Positions 44,958 to 54,502 are shown, numbered from the stretch's first letter. The stretch is DNA of 64,000 nt from Bacteroidota bacterium (GCA_024103355.1 JAGFIU010000053.1:1-64000), one strand, 5' to 3'. Numbers and translations: made by a program. The notes: generated by a model not told the origin, from the sequence alone.

Positions 44958-47012
44958 TTGTTACTCATGCTAATCATAGCAGGCGTTGCAGCCATTTGGT
45001 TATATTCCGCACCCAAAAGCAATTCTATATCTGATAAGATATTATTTTGGGTAAAACGTTTTTGTCGTTTTGCAGCATTTTTTCTGATTCTGCTGTTATT
45101 GTTATCTCCTGTTTTGAAATTTTTTAGTCATGAAGAAGAAAAACCAATTCTTCTTTTTTACTTAGATGATTCACAAAGTATAAAATCCGTTGACTCTGTT
45201 GCAGCAGCACAATTTCATCAGCAATGGGAGCAATTTGCAGACAAACTCTCTCCGGATTTTGAAGTACACAAATTCTTTTTCTCCAATGATGTTAAAGATA
45301 GTTTCTCCGGATTTTTTGGAAAGAGAACAAATCTTAGCGCTCCCGCTCAATACACTCGGTCTGTTTTTAATAGAAAGAATACCGGTGCTGTCATTGTTGC
45401 TTCTGACGGCATAGCCAATGTGGGGAATAATCCTGTTTATGAGTCATTGGGTACTGATATCGCAGTTTTTACTATGGGACTGGGAGATACATCTCAGCGA
45501 AAAGATGTTTTAATAAAAGAAGTCAATCATAACAGCCTTGTTTTTCTTAACAATGCTTTCAATATTTTAGTTAATATTCAATCCTATGGGTTTGAAGGAA
45601 GAACTATGAAAGTAAGTCTAATTCAAGCAGAAAAGGAACTTGGCTCGCAAAATATCAATATAACTTCTGCCAACGACTATAAGGTAGTTGAATTTGTTGT
45701 CAATGCAGAAAAACCCGGTTATCAGAGATATACAGTTAAAGTCAGTCCTTTGGATGGAGAACAGACTTTGACCAATAACCAAAAGGATTTTTATGTAGAG
45801 GTTATTGATGGCAGAGAGAAAATTCTTGTTGTGTATCAATCACCGCACCCGGATGTTAATGCGATAGCAAGTGCCTTGGCGCAAAACAAAAACTTTGAAG
45901 TTATTTCAAAACCGGCACAAAATACGGAAGCCTCCGATTTAAAAGAAGTTAGTCTTATTGTTGGGCATCAATTTCCTTCAGGCAATGCCAAAGATGCGCG
46001 TCTGATGAGCGATATACGCAGTAAAAAAATGGCTTTTTGGGAGATAGTTGGTGCACAGAGCCCTGTTGACAGATTGAGTGATTTTTTCCCTGAAATGAGG
46101 ATTCAACGCAGAGGTAATTCATGGAATGATGCGCAACCTAATTTGAATCCGCATTTTAATGCATTTTCATTTTCAGAAAAATTAATTGAACAAAGTCCTG
46201 ATTGGCCTCCCGTTATAGCTCCATTCGGACAATACAGCACCCAATCAAAGTTGGATGTTTTGGCGTATCAAACCGTTAATAAAATTAAGACTGACTATCC
46301 TTTGATTGCGTTTTCAGAAAATGAAGGAGTTAAAACAGGTTGGACTTTTGGTGAAGGAATGTGGCGTTGGAGAATGACTGATTTTGCTCGAAATAACAGC
46401 CCTGAACTTTTTGATGAATTGGTTAACAAAATTGCCCGATTCCTGATGGTAAAAGAAGACAAACGCAGGTTCAGGGTTTATCCTGTCAAAAACGAGTTTG
46501 AAGAAGATGAGTCGGTGAAATTGCAAGGAGAGCTTTTTGTCCGGAATTTTGAACCCATTACAGATGCCGAAATTATGATTACCCTTACCAATGAACAAGG
46601 AAAGGACTTTAGTTATCGAATGAGCCGCTCGGCCTCAGCAAACGGCTACGAGTTGGATGCAGGAAATTTTGAAGCAGGATATTATACTTTCAAAGCCGAA
46701 GTAACAGGAAGACCCGAATTTGAAAAAATTAAAGGCGGTTTTTTGATTAAACCGGTTCAGATTGAACTTACACAACTCAAAGCCGATTTTAGTGTTTTGA
46801 GAGAATGGTCTGCCAAAACAGAAGGCAAATTCTTCTATAAAAACCAATTTGATGCATTAGAAAAAGCAATCAGAAATGATATGAGGATTAAGCCATTAAT
46901 AAAGACCAAAACCAAAATTCAAGAGTTGGTTAAAATCAAATACATCCTACTGTTGATTGCTTTGCTTTTGAGTATAGAATGGTTTATAAGAAAGTGGGAG
47001 GGGGGTTACTAA
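44958..47012 (+). CDS. Bacteroidota membrane-anchored protein with VWA/glutamine-amidotransferase-like layout
   Basis: A 684-residue protein with two N-terminal membrane helices, a long extracytoplasmic part and a C-terminal helix (about residues 662-680). It belongs with the large hypothetical membrane proteins that resemble BatA/VWA or GATase-1-like proteins: PILLFYLDDSQSIK, then GAVIVASDGIANVGNNPVYE look like a degenerate VWA fold. A later KILVVYQSPHPDVNAIASAL is GATase-like. Start is TTG 44958 or ATG 44967. The same frame stays open upstream and encodes QYSKWW, which looks protein-like, but offers no standard start. Confidence 0.7.
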   Translation: MLLMLIIAGVAAIWLYSAPKSNSISDKILFWVKRFCRFAAFFLILLLLLSPVLKFFSHEEEKPILLFYLDDSQSIKSVDSVAAAQFHQQWEQFADKLSPDFEVHKFFFSNDVKDSFSGFFGKRTNLSAPAQYTRSVFNRKNTGAVIVASDGIANVGNNPVYESLGTDIAVFTMGLGDTSQRKDVLIKEVNHNSLVFLNNAFNILVNIQSYGFEGRTMKVSLIQAEKELGSQNINITSANDYKVVEFVVNAEKPGYQRYTVKVSPLDGEQTLTNNQKDFYVEVIDGREKILVVYQSPHPDVNAIASALAQNKNFEVISKPAQNTEASDLKEVSLIVGHQFPSGNAKDARLMSDIRSKKMAFWEIVGAQSPVDRLSDFFPEMRIQRRGNSWNDAQPNLNPHFNAFSFSEKLIEQSPDWPPVIAPFGQYSTQSKLDVLAYQTVNKIKTDYPLIAFSENEGVKTGWTFGEGMWRWRMTDFARNNSPELFDELVNKIARFLMVKEDKRRFRVYPVKNEFEEDESVKLQGELFVRNFEPITDAEIMITLTNEQGKDFSYRMSRSASANGYELDAGNFEAGYYTFKAEVTGRPEFEKIKGGFLIKPVQIELTQLKADFSVLREWSAKTEGKFFYKNQFDALEKAIRNDMRIKPLIKTKTKIQELVKIKYILLLIALLLSIEWFIRKWEGGY

Positions 47013-47071
47013 GACCTTATTTTCTTTAAAAAACTTACTTAATCGCACAGCTTGACTTGTTTTTTTTTCGC

Positions 47072-47101
47072 TTTGTAAATAAAGAAAATTAACCACATTT
47101 G
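47072..47101 (+). promoter_or_regulatory. Promoter for the second TonB-dependent receptor gene
   Basis: TTTG (47072-47075), an 18-bp spacer, then CACATTTG (47094-47101), one base off the -7 consensus. The ATG is 13 nt downstream. Confidence 0.5.
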
Positions 47102-47114
47102 CGCCCCAATCTTT

Positions 47115-49016
47115 ATGAAAGCAAAAATCAATTTTGTAACATCGTTATTCCTTTCAAGTTTCTTGTGTAATAGTGCAAGTTCTCTTGCACAATCCGACAC
47201 CGGTTCATATAAACTTGAGGATGTTGTTATCCAAAGTGAAAGAATGGATATCCCTTTCTCCAAACAGAATCGCGATATTGTAATATTGGATTCAAAAGCA
47301 ATCAAAGACATGCCGGTTCAATCACTTAACGAAATCTTGGGATATATATCAGGAGTTGACCTCAGACAAAGAGGTCCTTGGGGCGGACAAGCAGATGTGA
47401 GTATTAACGGAGGTACATTTGACCAAACCTTGATTTTGCTTAATGGTGTCAGAATCATCGACCCGCAAACAGGACATAATATGATGAATCTACCCATCAA
47501 TCCGCAGATTATTGATAGAATTGAAATCATGAAAGGGGCCGCTGCAAGTGCTTATGGTATCAATGCTTTGAGTGGTGTAATCAACATTGTTACAAAAAAT
47601 CCTGACGAAAATAATGTGTGGGTGGATGTTAGTTCCGGCAGTTCATTCCGCTCGGACACAAGCAACAATAAGATGTATGGAGGAACTAATCTGAATGTTT
47701 CTGCTAGTTTTAACAACAAAAATATGAGGCATTTAATCTCCTTATCTTCTCTGAACAGCTCAGGATATCGATACAATACTGCTATGTCTAATCAAAAAGC
47801 GTATTATCAAAATCAAATTGATTTGAAAAACCAAAACACAATAAGACTTATGGGTGGTTTTGTGTATAATGATTTTGGAGCAAATGCTTTCTATGCAGCT
47901 CCGGGTGATATCGAATCAAGGGAGATTGTGCAGACCGGACTTGCTGCCGCTAAAGGAGATTTCAAGATAAGCAAATTGTGGAACTTTCGTCCAAGCCTTA
48001 GTTATCGCTATGGCTATGACGACTATATTTATATAAGAAAGAAACCTTCTGTATATCGCAATCAACATTTCACACATGTGGCAGAGGCTTCTCTGAACAA
48101 CATGATAAAAACCCGCATCGGAATAATTGGATTTGGTGCAGAATATAGGTTTGAAACTATCAGAAGTAATAGTTTGGGTAAAAGAGAAAGAAATAATTTT
48201 GGATTTTATGCTAATTATAGTTTTGAAAGAATAAAGAACCTGACTTCCAATATTGGGGCGTATCTTAATTATAGCAAGCATTTTGGTTGGAAACTGTTAC
48301 CTTCTTTAGATGCCGGATATCAAATCAATGAGAAATGGAGAGTGTTTTCCAATATTGGTACAGGAACGCGAATACCCACTTATACCGATTGGTATTACAA
48401 GGGTCCTCAGAATATCGGAAACAGTAATTTGATGCCCGAAAATGCAATCCACTCTGAGTTGGGAGCGAGGTTTAATAACAAGAAAAACCTAAGAATGTCA
48501 CTCATTGCTTTTCATCACACTACAACCGATTTTATAGATTGGACAAAAGACAGCCTTGCGGCACCATGGCAACCGGAGAATTTCCAAACCATTACATTCA
48601 ATGGAATCACGGCTGCTGCAGATTATATTTCTAAACAAGGATTTATACATCCTGAAAACAAACTTTTACTCGGAGTTTCTTATACACGATTGGAACCTAA
48701 AATTGAATCAATAAACAATGAAGTGCCGGTTATTTCACACTATGCGTTAGAAAATCTTACCGACCAACTCATAATCCATCTTGGAATAAAGTTCAAACAA
48801 AGCTATTCTGCCACGATTGCAGGGAGATATGAACAAAGAATAAGAAAGCAAGATTACTGGTTGTTAGATGCAAAATTCGATGTCAGTTTTGGAAATTTTA
48901 TTGCCTATCTGAATTTGAATAATTTATTGAATATAACCTATATAGAAGCCGGTGCGGTACCACTTCCAGGCAGATGGGTTAGTGTGGGTCTGATGTGGCA
49001 GATGAAAAAGCAATAG
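47115..49016 (+). CDS. TonB-dependent receptor, BtuB-like size
   Basis: A 633-residue receptor. It has a signal peptide to about residue 26 (SLAQ), a plug (about 50-155: QSLNEILGYISGVDLRQRG, then IEIMKGAAASAYGINALSGVINIVTK) and a 22-strand-type barrel. There is no carboxypeptidase-like prefix. Size and plug resemble BtuB/siderophore receptors, but no ligand can be inferred. Its stop directly abuts the pdxH stop (convergent). Confidence 0.9.
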   Translation: MKAKINFVTSLFLSSFLCNSASSLAQSDTGSYKLEDVVIQSERMDIPFSKQNRDIVILDSKAIKDMPVQSLNEILGYISGVDLRQRGPWGGQADVSINGGTFDQTLILLNGVRIIDPQTGHNMMNLPINPQIIDRIEIMKGAAASAYGINALSGVINIVTKNPDENNVWVDVSSGSSFRSDTSNNKMYGGTNLNVSASFNNKNMRHLISLSSLNSSGYRYNTAMSNQKAYYQNQIDLKNQNTIRLMGGFVYNDFGANAFYAAPGDIESREIVQTGLAAAKGDFKISKLWNFRPSLSYRYGYDDYIYIRKKPSVYRNQHFTHVAEASLNNMIKTRIGIIGFGAEYRFETIRSNSLGKRERNNFGFYANYSFERIKNLTSNIGAYLNYSKHFGWKLLPSLDAGYQINEKWRVFSNIGTGTRIPTYTDWYYKGPQNIGNSNLMPENAIHSELGARFNNKKNLRMSLIAFHHTTTDFIDWTKDSLAAPWQPENFQTITFNGITAAADYISKQGFIHPENKLLLGVSYTRLEPKIESINNEVPVISHYALENLTDQLIIHLGIKFKQSYSATIAGRYEQRIRKQDYWLLDAKFDVSFGNFIAYLNLNNLLNITYIEAGAVPLPGRWVSVGLMWQMKKQ

Positions 49017-49658
49017 TTAAGGGAATAACCTGCTTTTTATCCAAACTCCTTCTTTTAAATCATAACAAATTCTGTCGTGTAGGCGACTGCTTCTGCCTTG
49101 CCAAAATTCAAAATGATTTGGAATAAGTCTGAAACCACCCCAATTTTCGGGTCGTTGAACCTGCTTGGGATGTGTTTTGTGAAGATTTTCAAAAATGAGT
49201 TCCAATTCTTCTCTACTTTTTAGAATAGAGCTTTGTGCAGAGGCGATTGCACCCAATTGACTTTCAAAAGGGCGTGAATGAAAGTATTCATCACTTTCGG
49301 CTGCACTCACTTTTTCTACTTTGCCTCTGATTCTGATTTGACGAGCAATGTCTAACCAAAGCAAACTCATGGCAGCATAAGGTGTTTTCAGCAATTCTTT
49401 GCCTTTGGTAGAATTGTAATTTGTATAAAAAATAAAGCCGGAATCAACCCCTTTGAGTAAAACGGTTCGCAAATTAGGATAGCCGTTTTCGTCAACAGTA
49501 GCAAGATTCAGCGCATTGGGTTCGAGAATATGACATTCCAACGCATGGTTAAACCATTTGTCAAATTGAATAAATGGATTGGAATCAGCATCCTTCTCAT
49601 CAAAAGGAGCCTGCATATAATTTTGTCTAAGATTTTGAAGGGTTTCTTTGTCCAACAT
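49017..49658 (-). CDS. pdxH: Pyridoxamine 5'-phosphate oxidase
   Basis: FMN enzyme making pyridoxal 5'-phosphate. The 213-residue protein starts MLDKETLQNLRQNYMQAPF and has NLATVDENGYPNLRTVLLKG, the FYTNYNSTKGKEL loop, the SRPFESQLGAIAS segment and the C-terminal RLHDR...RLFP pattern. A longer frame of 253 residues runs into mnmA and the promoters; ATG 49656-49658 with a TACTTTTG element just upstream is the likely start. Confidence 0.95.
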   Translation of the reverse strand: MLDKETLQNLRQNYMQAPFDEKDADSNPFIQFDKWFNHALECHILEPNALNLATVDENGYPNLRTVLLKGVDSGFIFYTNYNSTKGKELLKTPYAAMSLLWLDIARQIRIRGKVEKVSAAESDEYFHSRPFESQLGAIASAQSSILKSREELELIFENLHKTHPKQVQRPENWGGFRLIPNHFEFWQGRSSRLHDRICYDLKEGVWIKSRLFP

Positions 49659-49663
49659 TGGTA

Positions 49664-49671
49664 CAAAAGTA
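49664..49671 (-). promoter_or_regulatory. -7 promoter element for pdxH
   Basis: Minus-strand TACTTTTG matches TAnnTTTG and lies 5 nt before the pdxH ATG. Confidence 0.5.
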
Positions 49672-49684
49672 GCACAGAACAACC

Positions 49685-49692
49685 TATTTTTG
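49685..49692 (+). promoter_or_regulatory. -7 promoter element for mnmA
   Basis: TATTTTTG matches TAnnTTTG, 16 nt before the mnmA ATG. The pdxH and mnmA elements are back to back within 30 bp. Confidence 0.5.
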
Positions 49693-49708
49693 CAGCAGTT
49701 TTTGAAAC

Positions 49709-50923
49709 ATGGAAAATGCGGTCGGGAAAACGGTTGTTGTGGGCTTGTCAGGAGGCGTTGATTCTTCCGTATCTGCATTGTTGCTCAAAGAACAAGGCTA
49801 CAATGTGATTGGAATTTTTATGCGTAATTGGAATGACCCGACAGTATTAATTGATGACGAGTGTCCATGGGTGGAAGATAGCAATGACGCTATGATGGTT
49901 GCCGATAAACTTGAAATTCCTTTTCAAACCCTGGATTTAAGTGAACAGTACAAACAGCGGATTGTTGATTATATGTTTTCGGAATACGAAGCAGGAAGAA
50001 CGCCAAATCCGGATGTGCTTTGTAATCGAGAGATTAAATTTGATGTTTTTCTGAAAGCAGCCTTAAAATTGGGAGCGGATTATGTTGCGACCGGACATTA
50101 TTGTCAAAAAAATGAACAAATAATTGATGGCAAAGCAATTTTTTCCCTGATTGCAGGAGCCGATAAAAATAAAGACCAAAGCTATTTTTTGTGTCAGATT
50201 ACACAAGAGCAACTTTCGCGAATTTTGTTCCCGATAGGACATTTGCAAAAGCACGAAGTAAGGGAGTTGGCTCATCGTGCAGGGTTGATTACTGCGGGAA
50301 AAAAAGACTCTCAAGGATTGTGTTTTATTGGTAAAATAAGCCTTCCTGATTTTTTACAAAGACGTTTGGCGACAAAAAAGGGTGTTGTGGTTGAAATAGA
50401 AAAAGATTCTCCTGTTTTCAAAAGAAGAAAAGATGCTAAACCCACAGATGAAACTTCTGAAGAGTATCTGAAATGGTTATGTGAGCGTTGGCATTTTGTA
50501 AAAGAGGATGGGAGTGTAATAGGGGAGCATAACGGAGCACATTTCTATACAGTAGGTCAACGCAGAGGGTTAAATATAGGAGGGAAACCCTTGCCTATAT
50601 TTGTTTTAGCAATAGATGTAAGCAATAATATTATCTATGTAGGGCAAGGGGAGAAGCATCGGGGTTTGTCAGGAACCGGATTGTTTATGAATCATTCGGA
50701 TATATCTTTTGTCAGAGAAGATTTAGCACCTGCTTTGAATACCTCACTAAGAGTAAAAACACGTATCAGATATAGGCAACCACTTTTTGAAGCAGAATTG
50801 TTTCACAGACATGATGGTTATTACCTTGTTTTTGATAATATGCAATACGCAGTAGCTCCCGGACAGTTCGCAGCATTTTATATCAATGCTGAACTTATTG
50901 GCAGCGGTGCTATTGCGCCATAA
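49709..50923 (+). CDS. mnmA: tRNA-specific 2-thiouridylase MnmA
   Basis: Thiolates U34 of tRNA-Lys, -Glu and -Gln. The 404-residue protein has the PP-loop GLSGGVDSSVSALLL, the catalytic Cys in NPDVLCNREIKF and the second Cys in SQGLCFIGK. It is 30-40 residues longer than enterobacterial MnmA owing to an insert around residues 235-275 (TDETSEEYLKWLCERWHF), as in other Bacteroidota. Together with mnmE this window holds two enzymes of the same wobble base. Confidence 0.95.
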   Translation: MENAVGKTVVVGLSGGVDSSVSALLLKEQGYNVIGIFMRNWNDPTVLIDDECPWVEDSNDAMMVADKLEIPFQTLDLSEQYKQRIVDYMFSEYEAGRTPNPDVLCNREIKFDVFLKAALKLGADYVATGHYCQKNEQIIDGKAIFSLIAGADKNKDQSYFLCQITQEQLSRILFPIGHLQKHEVRELAHRAGLITAGKKDSQGLCFIGKISLPDFLQRRLATKKGVVVEIEKDSPVFKRRKDAKPTDETSEEYLKWLCERWHFVKEDGSVIGEHNGAHFYTVGQRRGLNIGGKPLPIFVLAIDVSNNIIYVGQGEKHRGLSGTGLFMNHSDISFVREDLAPALNTSLRVKTRIRYRQPLFEAELFHRHDGYYLVFDNMQYAVAPGQFAAFYINAELIGSGAIAP

Positions 50924-51022
50924 AGACAAATTAGGTTTTATGGTAAAAATTTTCTGAAAAAATACTAATTTATTCAATAGTGATTTTGAGAATCATACTG
51001 ATGAGTTTATTACATGTTGATT

Positions 51023-53047
51023 TTACTTCTCATTAATTATTAACTTTTGAGAGCTAAATTGTCCGTCCTTAGCTACAACTGAAATAAAATAAACTCCTTG
51101 CGAAAGCCCGTTAAGTGAAATATTAAACCGGGTTATTTCATTTTGATTAGGTTGACTTTTGTAAACTACTTTTCCAAAAATATCTGTTATTTTTATTTCT
51201 TTGATACCGTTCTCACTTGTCAGATTTAATTCAATTGCACCATTAGTTGGATTTGGGAAAATTGTAAAGTTGAATGAGATATATTCAGGAGTTTTTTTAC
51301 TCAATATATCAATTGTATTTCCATTGTTATTAAAAGGCACTACCATTGCAGGTTCATGGTTAAAACCACAATCGTCAATAAATGGCGTGCATGGTGCTAT
51401 TTGAAAACTTACTCGGTTTTGGTTGCCAAATTGAAAAAACGTGGTATATACACCAGTAGTACCTATTCTGTTAGGTGCATTAATTCTAAAGCCAGAATTA
51501 ATAGTAATTCTATTACCTGCACGAATTACGTAATCAGAATTATGCCGAGGTGTAAAAAACGCTGGTGGAGAATTCTCAATACTTGTTTCGGCAATATTTG
51601 CAACGTTGACCACATTATTAGCCTGAATGATTATTTCGTTCTTAACCTGCCAGTCATTTCCCGGAAAGAAACTTCCATTAAGGTCTATTATATCCTGGCA
51701 AGCGGAAATAGGGTCAATCCCAACATGTGTAAGCGCATCCGAATTTCCCGGAGCCAAGTGTGGTTGCATTTCATCCCATGATTGGCTCAGCTTGCTGTAA
51801 AAGAAATTGGCATCATCCTCGCAATCATCTTCTTCATGCCAACTCCAAGATAGAACCCCCCCCACCTCTCTTGTTGACACAAACAATGGTGAACCAGATG
51901 ACCCTCCTTCAGTGTAGCCAATATCCCAGTTTACTTTGATGCATGATGATAGTAAAGGATTATTTCTTTCCCCTTGTGAGAACTTCTTTATATCTCCGGC
52001 AGGGTGATGAATGCCAACTGCAATATCATCATTCGGTAATGAACTGTATGCTCTTCTGTTCCAGCCACTATAAAACGAATTAAACTGTAAAGGTACTGCT
52101 TCATGGGCTCTCATTATTGCAATATCAGGACATCCAAAACCTGTTAATGTTTTTTCAAAATCCAACACATTTGCTCCGGTTATAAACATACGGTCGTTTC
52201 CGTTAGTGGAAGGATTACAGGTAATACTTTGGAAATTGAAATAAAATAATACGGTGTTAAAATCATCAACACCATCAATACTGTGATGTGCAGTAAGGAT
52301 TAAGGGGTCAAAATTATTGTTTGTGTTGTTTAGAAGTACTGCTGAAGAAACGGTTCTTCTTCCATTCTTTGTTTTTTCAAACTTAACAACACTTCTGATT
52401 TCATTACACCACTCATTGTACCATGGAGCGCAAATCACATTTTCATGACATTCCAATGCTCTGCCAAAATCATCTCTGTTTTTATAAACATGAATAAAAC
52501 TCCTGATATTGAGTATATCAGCAAGCTGACCCAAAGTTCTTTTCTTTCGGTTTAGCTCTATTACAATTTCATTATCCCAAATCCGACCCGAGACAAACAC
52601 CCCATTTGCTTTATTATTCAGTTTGCCGAAAGCCCCTAAAAAGTCTGCTGTATCATCAGGGCTGTAAATATAAAGCTTTGAGTCTTCCTGCAAATTAAAG
52701 TGACTAAAAATTACATTAAGTGCCTGTGCAGTAGGAGAATTTATTCGTAATCTGTAAATTTCAAATTCTTCAACCCCGTCAATAATTACAGACTTCATGC
52801 TATTCTGAAAAAAGTCCAGTTCGAAATCCACATCAATTGCAAAGTTTAATTTACACTCCAGGCAGGTGTCAGATTGAATTAACTCCTCATTGTTAATAAA
52901 AGGCAGGTTAAATACAGGAATACCGGCAGGTGGTAATTCATAAGCAAAACTGGCAGGGAAACCCGGTACTGAAACCTGTGAAAAACTTCTGAATGTTAGT
53001 AACATCAGAAGCAGTAACAAACTACATCTCTTATTCATATTTTTCAT
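51023..53047 (-). CDS. T9SS-secreted trypsin-like serine protease
   Basis: A 674-residue protein with a signal peptide (to about residue 23), an N-terminal pro/adhesin-like region and a PA-clan protease domain (about 195-420) with triad His255 (LTAHHS), Asp308 (PDIAIM) and Ser384 (GGSSGSPLF), the lysyl-endopeptidase pattern. The C-terminal ~75 residues are a type A T9SS sorting domain (FTIFPNPTNGAIELNL, IKITDIFGKVVYKS, GLSQGVYFISVV). Last gene of a coupled cassette; its ATG overlaps the previous stop. It could act on surface or environmental protein. Confidence 0.88.
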   Translation of the reverse strand: MKNMNKRCSLLLLLMLLTFRSFSQVSVPGFPASFAYELPPAGIPVFNLPFINNEELIQSDTCLECKLNFAIDVDFELDFFQNSMKSVIIDGVEEFEIYRLRINSPTAQALNVIFSHFNLQEDSKLYIYSPDDTADFLGAFGKLNNKANGVFVSGRIWDNEIVIELNRKKRTLGQLADILNIRSFIHVYKNRDDFGRALECHENVICAPWYNEWCNEIRSVVKFEKTKNGRRTVSSAVLLNNTNNNFDPLILTAHHSIDGVDDFNTVLFYFNFQSITCNPSTNGNDRMFITGANVLDFEKTLTGFGCPDIAIMRAHEAVPLQFNSFYSGWNRRAYSSLPNDDIAVGIHHPAGDIKKFSQGERNNPLLSSCIKVNWDIGYTEGGSSGSPLFVSTREVGGVLSWSWHEEDDCEDDANFFYSKLSQSWDEMQPHLAPGNSDALTHVGIDPISACQDIIDLNGSFFPGNDWQVKNEIIIQANNVVNVANIAETSIENSPPAFFTPRHNSDYVIRAGNRITINSGFRINAPNRIGTTGVYTTFFQFGNQNRVSFQIAPCTPFIDDCGFNHEPAMVVPFNNNGNTIDILSKKTPEYISFNFTIFPNPTNGAIELNLTSENGIKEIKITDIFGKVVYKSQPNQNEITRFNISLNGLSQGVYFISVVAKDGQFSSQKLIINEK

Positions 53048-53625
53048 GGCTTTTCAACATTAATTAACTGAAATACATTCCTAATCGCATTTCCCTCCAT
53101 ATTATTAAACAAGACAACTCCCAAGCCTTTGCTGATATATACCCCCGACAAGTATTGTGTCCCACTTAAAGTTGTAATTACTTTATAATAAATTTTCTTG
53201 TGCAATACAACGCTATCATAATAATTAAGCCATTCTCCCCACTCTCCATCGTAATTTTCAAAAGTTACAGCCCCTGAACCTGTGACATCTGTGTACATGT
53301 TAATATAAAAAGAATTCTTTATACCTCTGCCTACTGAAACTTTAAAATCCCTTGATTTTCGGGCTTTGTAGTGAAGTATATACCCTTTTTCCAAAACCCC
53401 TTTTCTGTTTGTGTCATAGGGTTCTCTCTTTATCAACTCTATGGTATCAAAGTTTGAATTGTCCAGCGTGTCCTGATATATCCATTTTGTTCCCACTTCA
53501 TAATCCACAAAATAGGCTTTCATTTCGGGGGATATGTCTAAAGTGCTTGTAATCTTTGGCTCTTTGTCCTTGCAACCACTAATGGCAATAAGTGCCAAAC
53601 ATAGTATAGTTAATGATGTTCTCAT
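53044..53625 (-). CDS. Lipoprotein of a tandem family, copy B
   Basis: A 193-residue lipoprotein (lipobox ISGC, Cys18). The mature part opens with a conserved EMKAYFVDYEVGTKWIYQDT stretch followed by FDTIEL, shared with the gene next to it and weakly with the one at 61584. No enzymatic motif is seen. It lies between copy A and the secreted protease, overlapping both by 4 nt (ATGA). Confidence 0.75.
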   Translation of the reverse strand: MRTSLTILCLALIAISGCKDKEPKITSTLDISPEMKAYFVDYEVGTKWIYQDTLDNSNFDTIELIKREPYDTNRKGVLEKGYILHYKARKSRDFKVSVGRGIKNSFYINMYTDVTGSGAVTFENYDGEWGEWLNYYDSVVLHKKIYYKVITTLSGTQYLSGVYISKGLGVVLFNNMEGNAIRNVFQLINVEKP

Positions 53626-53630
53626 GGCTT
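53550..53630. repeat. Direct repeat, copy 1, covering the signal peptide region
   Basis: These 81 bp match 54137-54217 with three differences by eye. They encode the start, signal peptide and first mature residues of lipoprotein copy B and the end of the preceding overlap. Confidence 0.85.
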
Positions 53631-54212
53631 TATTGTTTTTATTAAGTGGTAATTTCCTCCTTTACTTATACCTCCAGTATAGTCTCTAAACGTGAAATAG
53701 ACAATACCATTATTTTTTGATACATGCACAAAAGAATACCCTCCGCCATCTGCTAAACTGCTAATGACCTGATAGTATTTTTCTGTTTTAATTTCGATAC
53801 TATCATAATAAGTTATCCAATCAGCCCATTCACCATTATAATTTTCAAAAGAAACTGCACCCGCAGCCGTTACCATAGGATCAACCTTTACAAAGTAGGT
53901 ATTATTAACTCCGGGACTTACCCATACTTTAAAATCTTTTGATTTAATTGGTTTATAATACAATTCATAACCCTTTTTTAAAGACGTACCATCCGTTACA
54001 TCAAAGTGTTTCTTTGAAATTAATTCTACTGTATCAAAATTGTTTGCATCCAGAGTATCCCTATAAATCCATTTGGTTCCTACTTCGTAGTTTACAAAAT
54101 AAGCCATCATTTCTTCCGAAAGTTCGTAGGTTTTGGTAATCTTTGGCTCTTTGTCCTTGCAACCACTAATGGTAATAAGTGCCAAACATAGTATAGTTAA
54201 CGATGTTTTCAT
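53622..54212 (-). CDS. Lipoprotein of a tandem family, copy A
   Basis: A 196-residue paralogue of the downstream gene: same lipobox (ISGC, Cys18) and the same mature start. The rest (about residues 60-196) is clearly diverged, with substitutions and indels. Its stop overlaps the next ATG and its own ATG overlaps the stop of the small membrane protein gene. Function unknown. Confidence 0.75.
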   Translation of the reverse strand: MKTSLTILCLALITISGCKDKEPKITKTYELSEEMMAYFVNYEVGTKWIYRDTLDANNFDTVELISKKHFDVTDGTSLKKGYELYYKPIKSKDFKVWVSPGVNNTYFVKVDPMVTAAGAVSFENYNGEWADWITYYDSIEIKTEKYYQVISSLADGGGYSFVHVSKNNGIVYFTFRDYTGGISKGGNYHLIKTIKP

Positions 54213-54217
54213 GGCTT
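54137..54217. repeat. Direct repeat, copy 2, covering the signal peptide region
   Basis: Second copy of the 81-bp repeat, 587 bp from the first. Confidence 0.85.
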
Positions 54218-54439
54218 TTGTTTTTTAATAAGTTTTAAAATTTGTTCTTTTACAATCACTATTGCAAATATGGCAAGGGTTGCAATCAATAATCCATTTT
54301 CAGCTTGACTTTTAAATGATATTTGATAATAACCTGTACTATTAGATTCAATTTTTTCTAATCTTTCTTTTAAGTTATCTATCTCTCTTTGTTGTGAAAT
54401 GGTATGTAAAGTCAATGCAGTTAATGTATTTACTGCCAT
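54209..54439 (-). CDS. Small coiled-coil membrane protein
   Basis: A 76-residue protein. Residues about 12-35 form a coiled coil (ISQQREIDNLKERLEKIES) and residues 49-65 one membrane helix, then a short basic tail. First gene of the cassette; ATG at 54437-54439. The coiled coil suggests oligomerisation. Function unknown. Confidence 0.6.
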   Translation of the reverse strand: MAVNTLTALTLHTISQQREIDNLKERLEKIESNSTGYYQISFKSQAENGLLIATLAIFAIVIVKEQILKLIKKQKP

Positions 54440-54494
54440 AGAGTTTGATTGTGTGTAATTTCTTTTTCATATTCTCTTTTATTTATATAAAAAA

Positions 54495-54502
54495 CAAATG
54501 TA
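54495..54502 (-). promoter_or_regulatory. -7 promoter element for the lipoprotein-protease cassette
   Basis: Minus-strand TACATTTG matches TAnnTTTG; the leader to the ATG at 54439 is about 55 nt. Confidence 0.45.

Noticed and set aside
47916-48281. 121-residue reading frame opposite the TonB receptor
   Set aside because: Antisense shadow of a well-supported receptor gene.
49659-49778. N-terminal extension of pdxH
   Set aside because: It runs through the mnmA start and both promoter elements; the ATG at 49658 fits the family.
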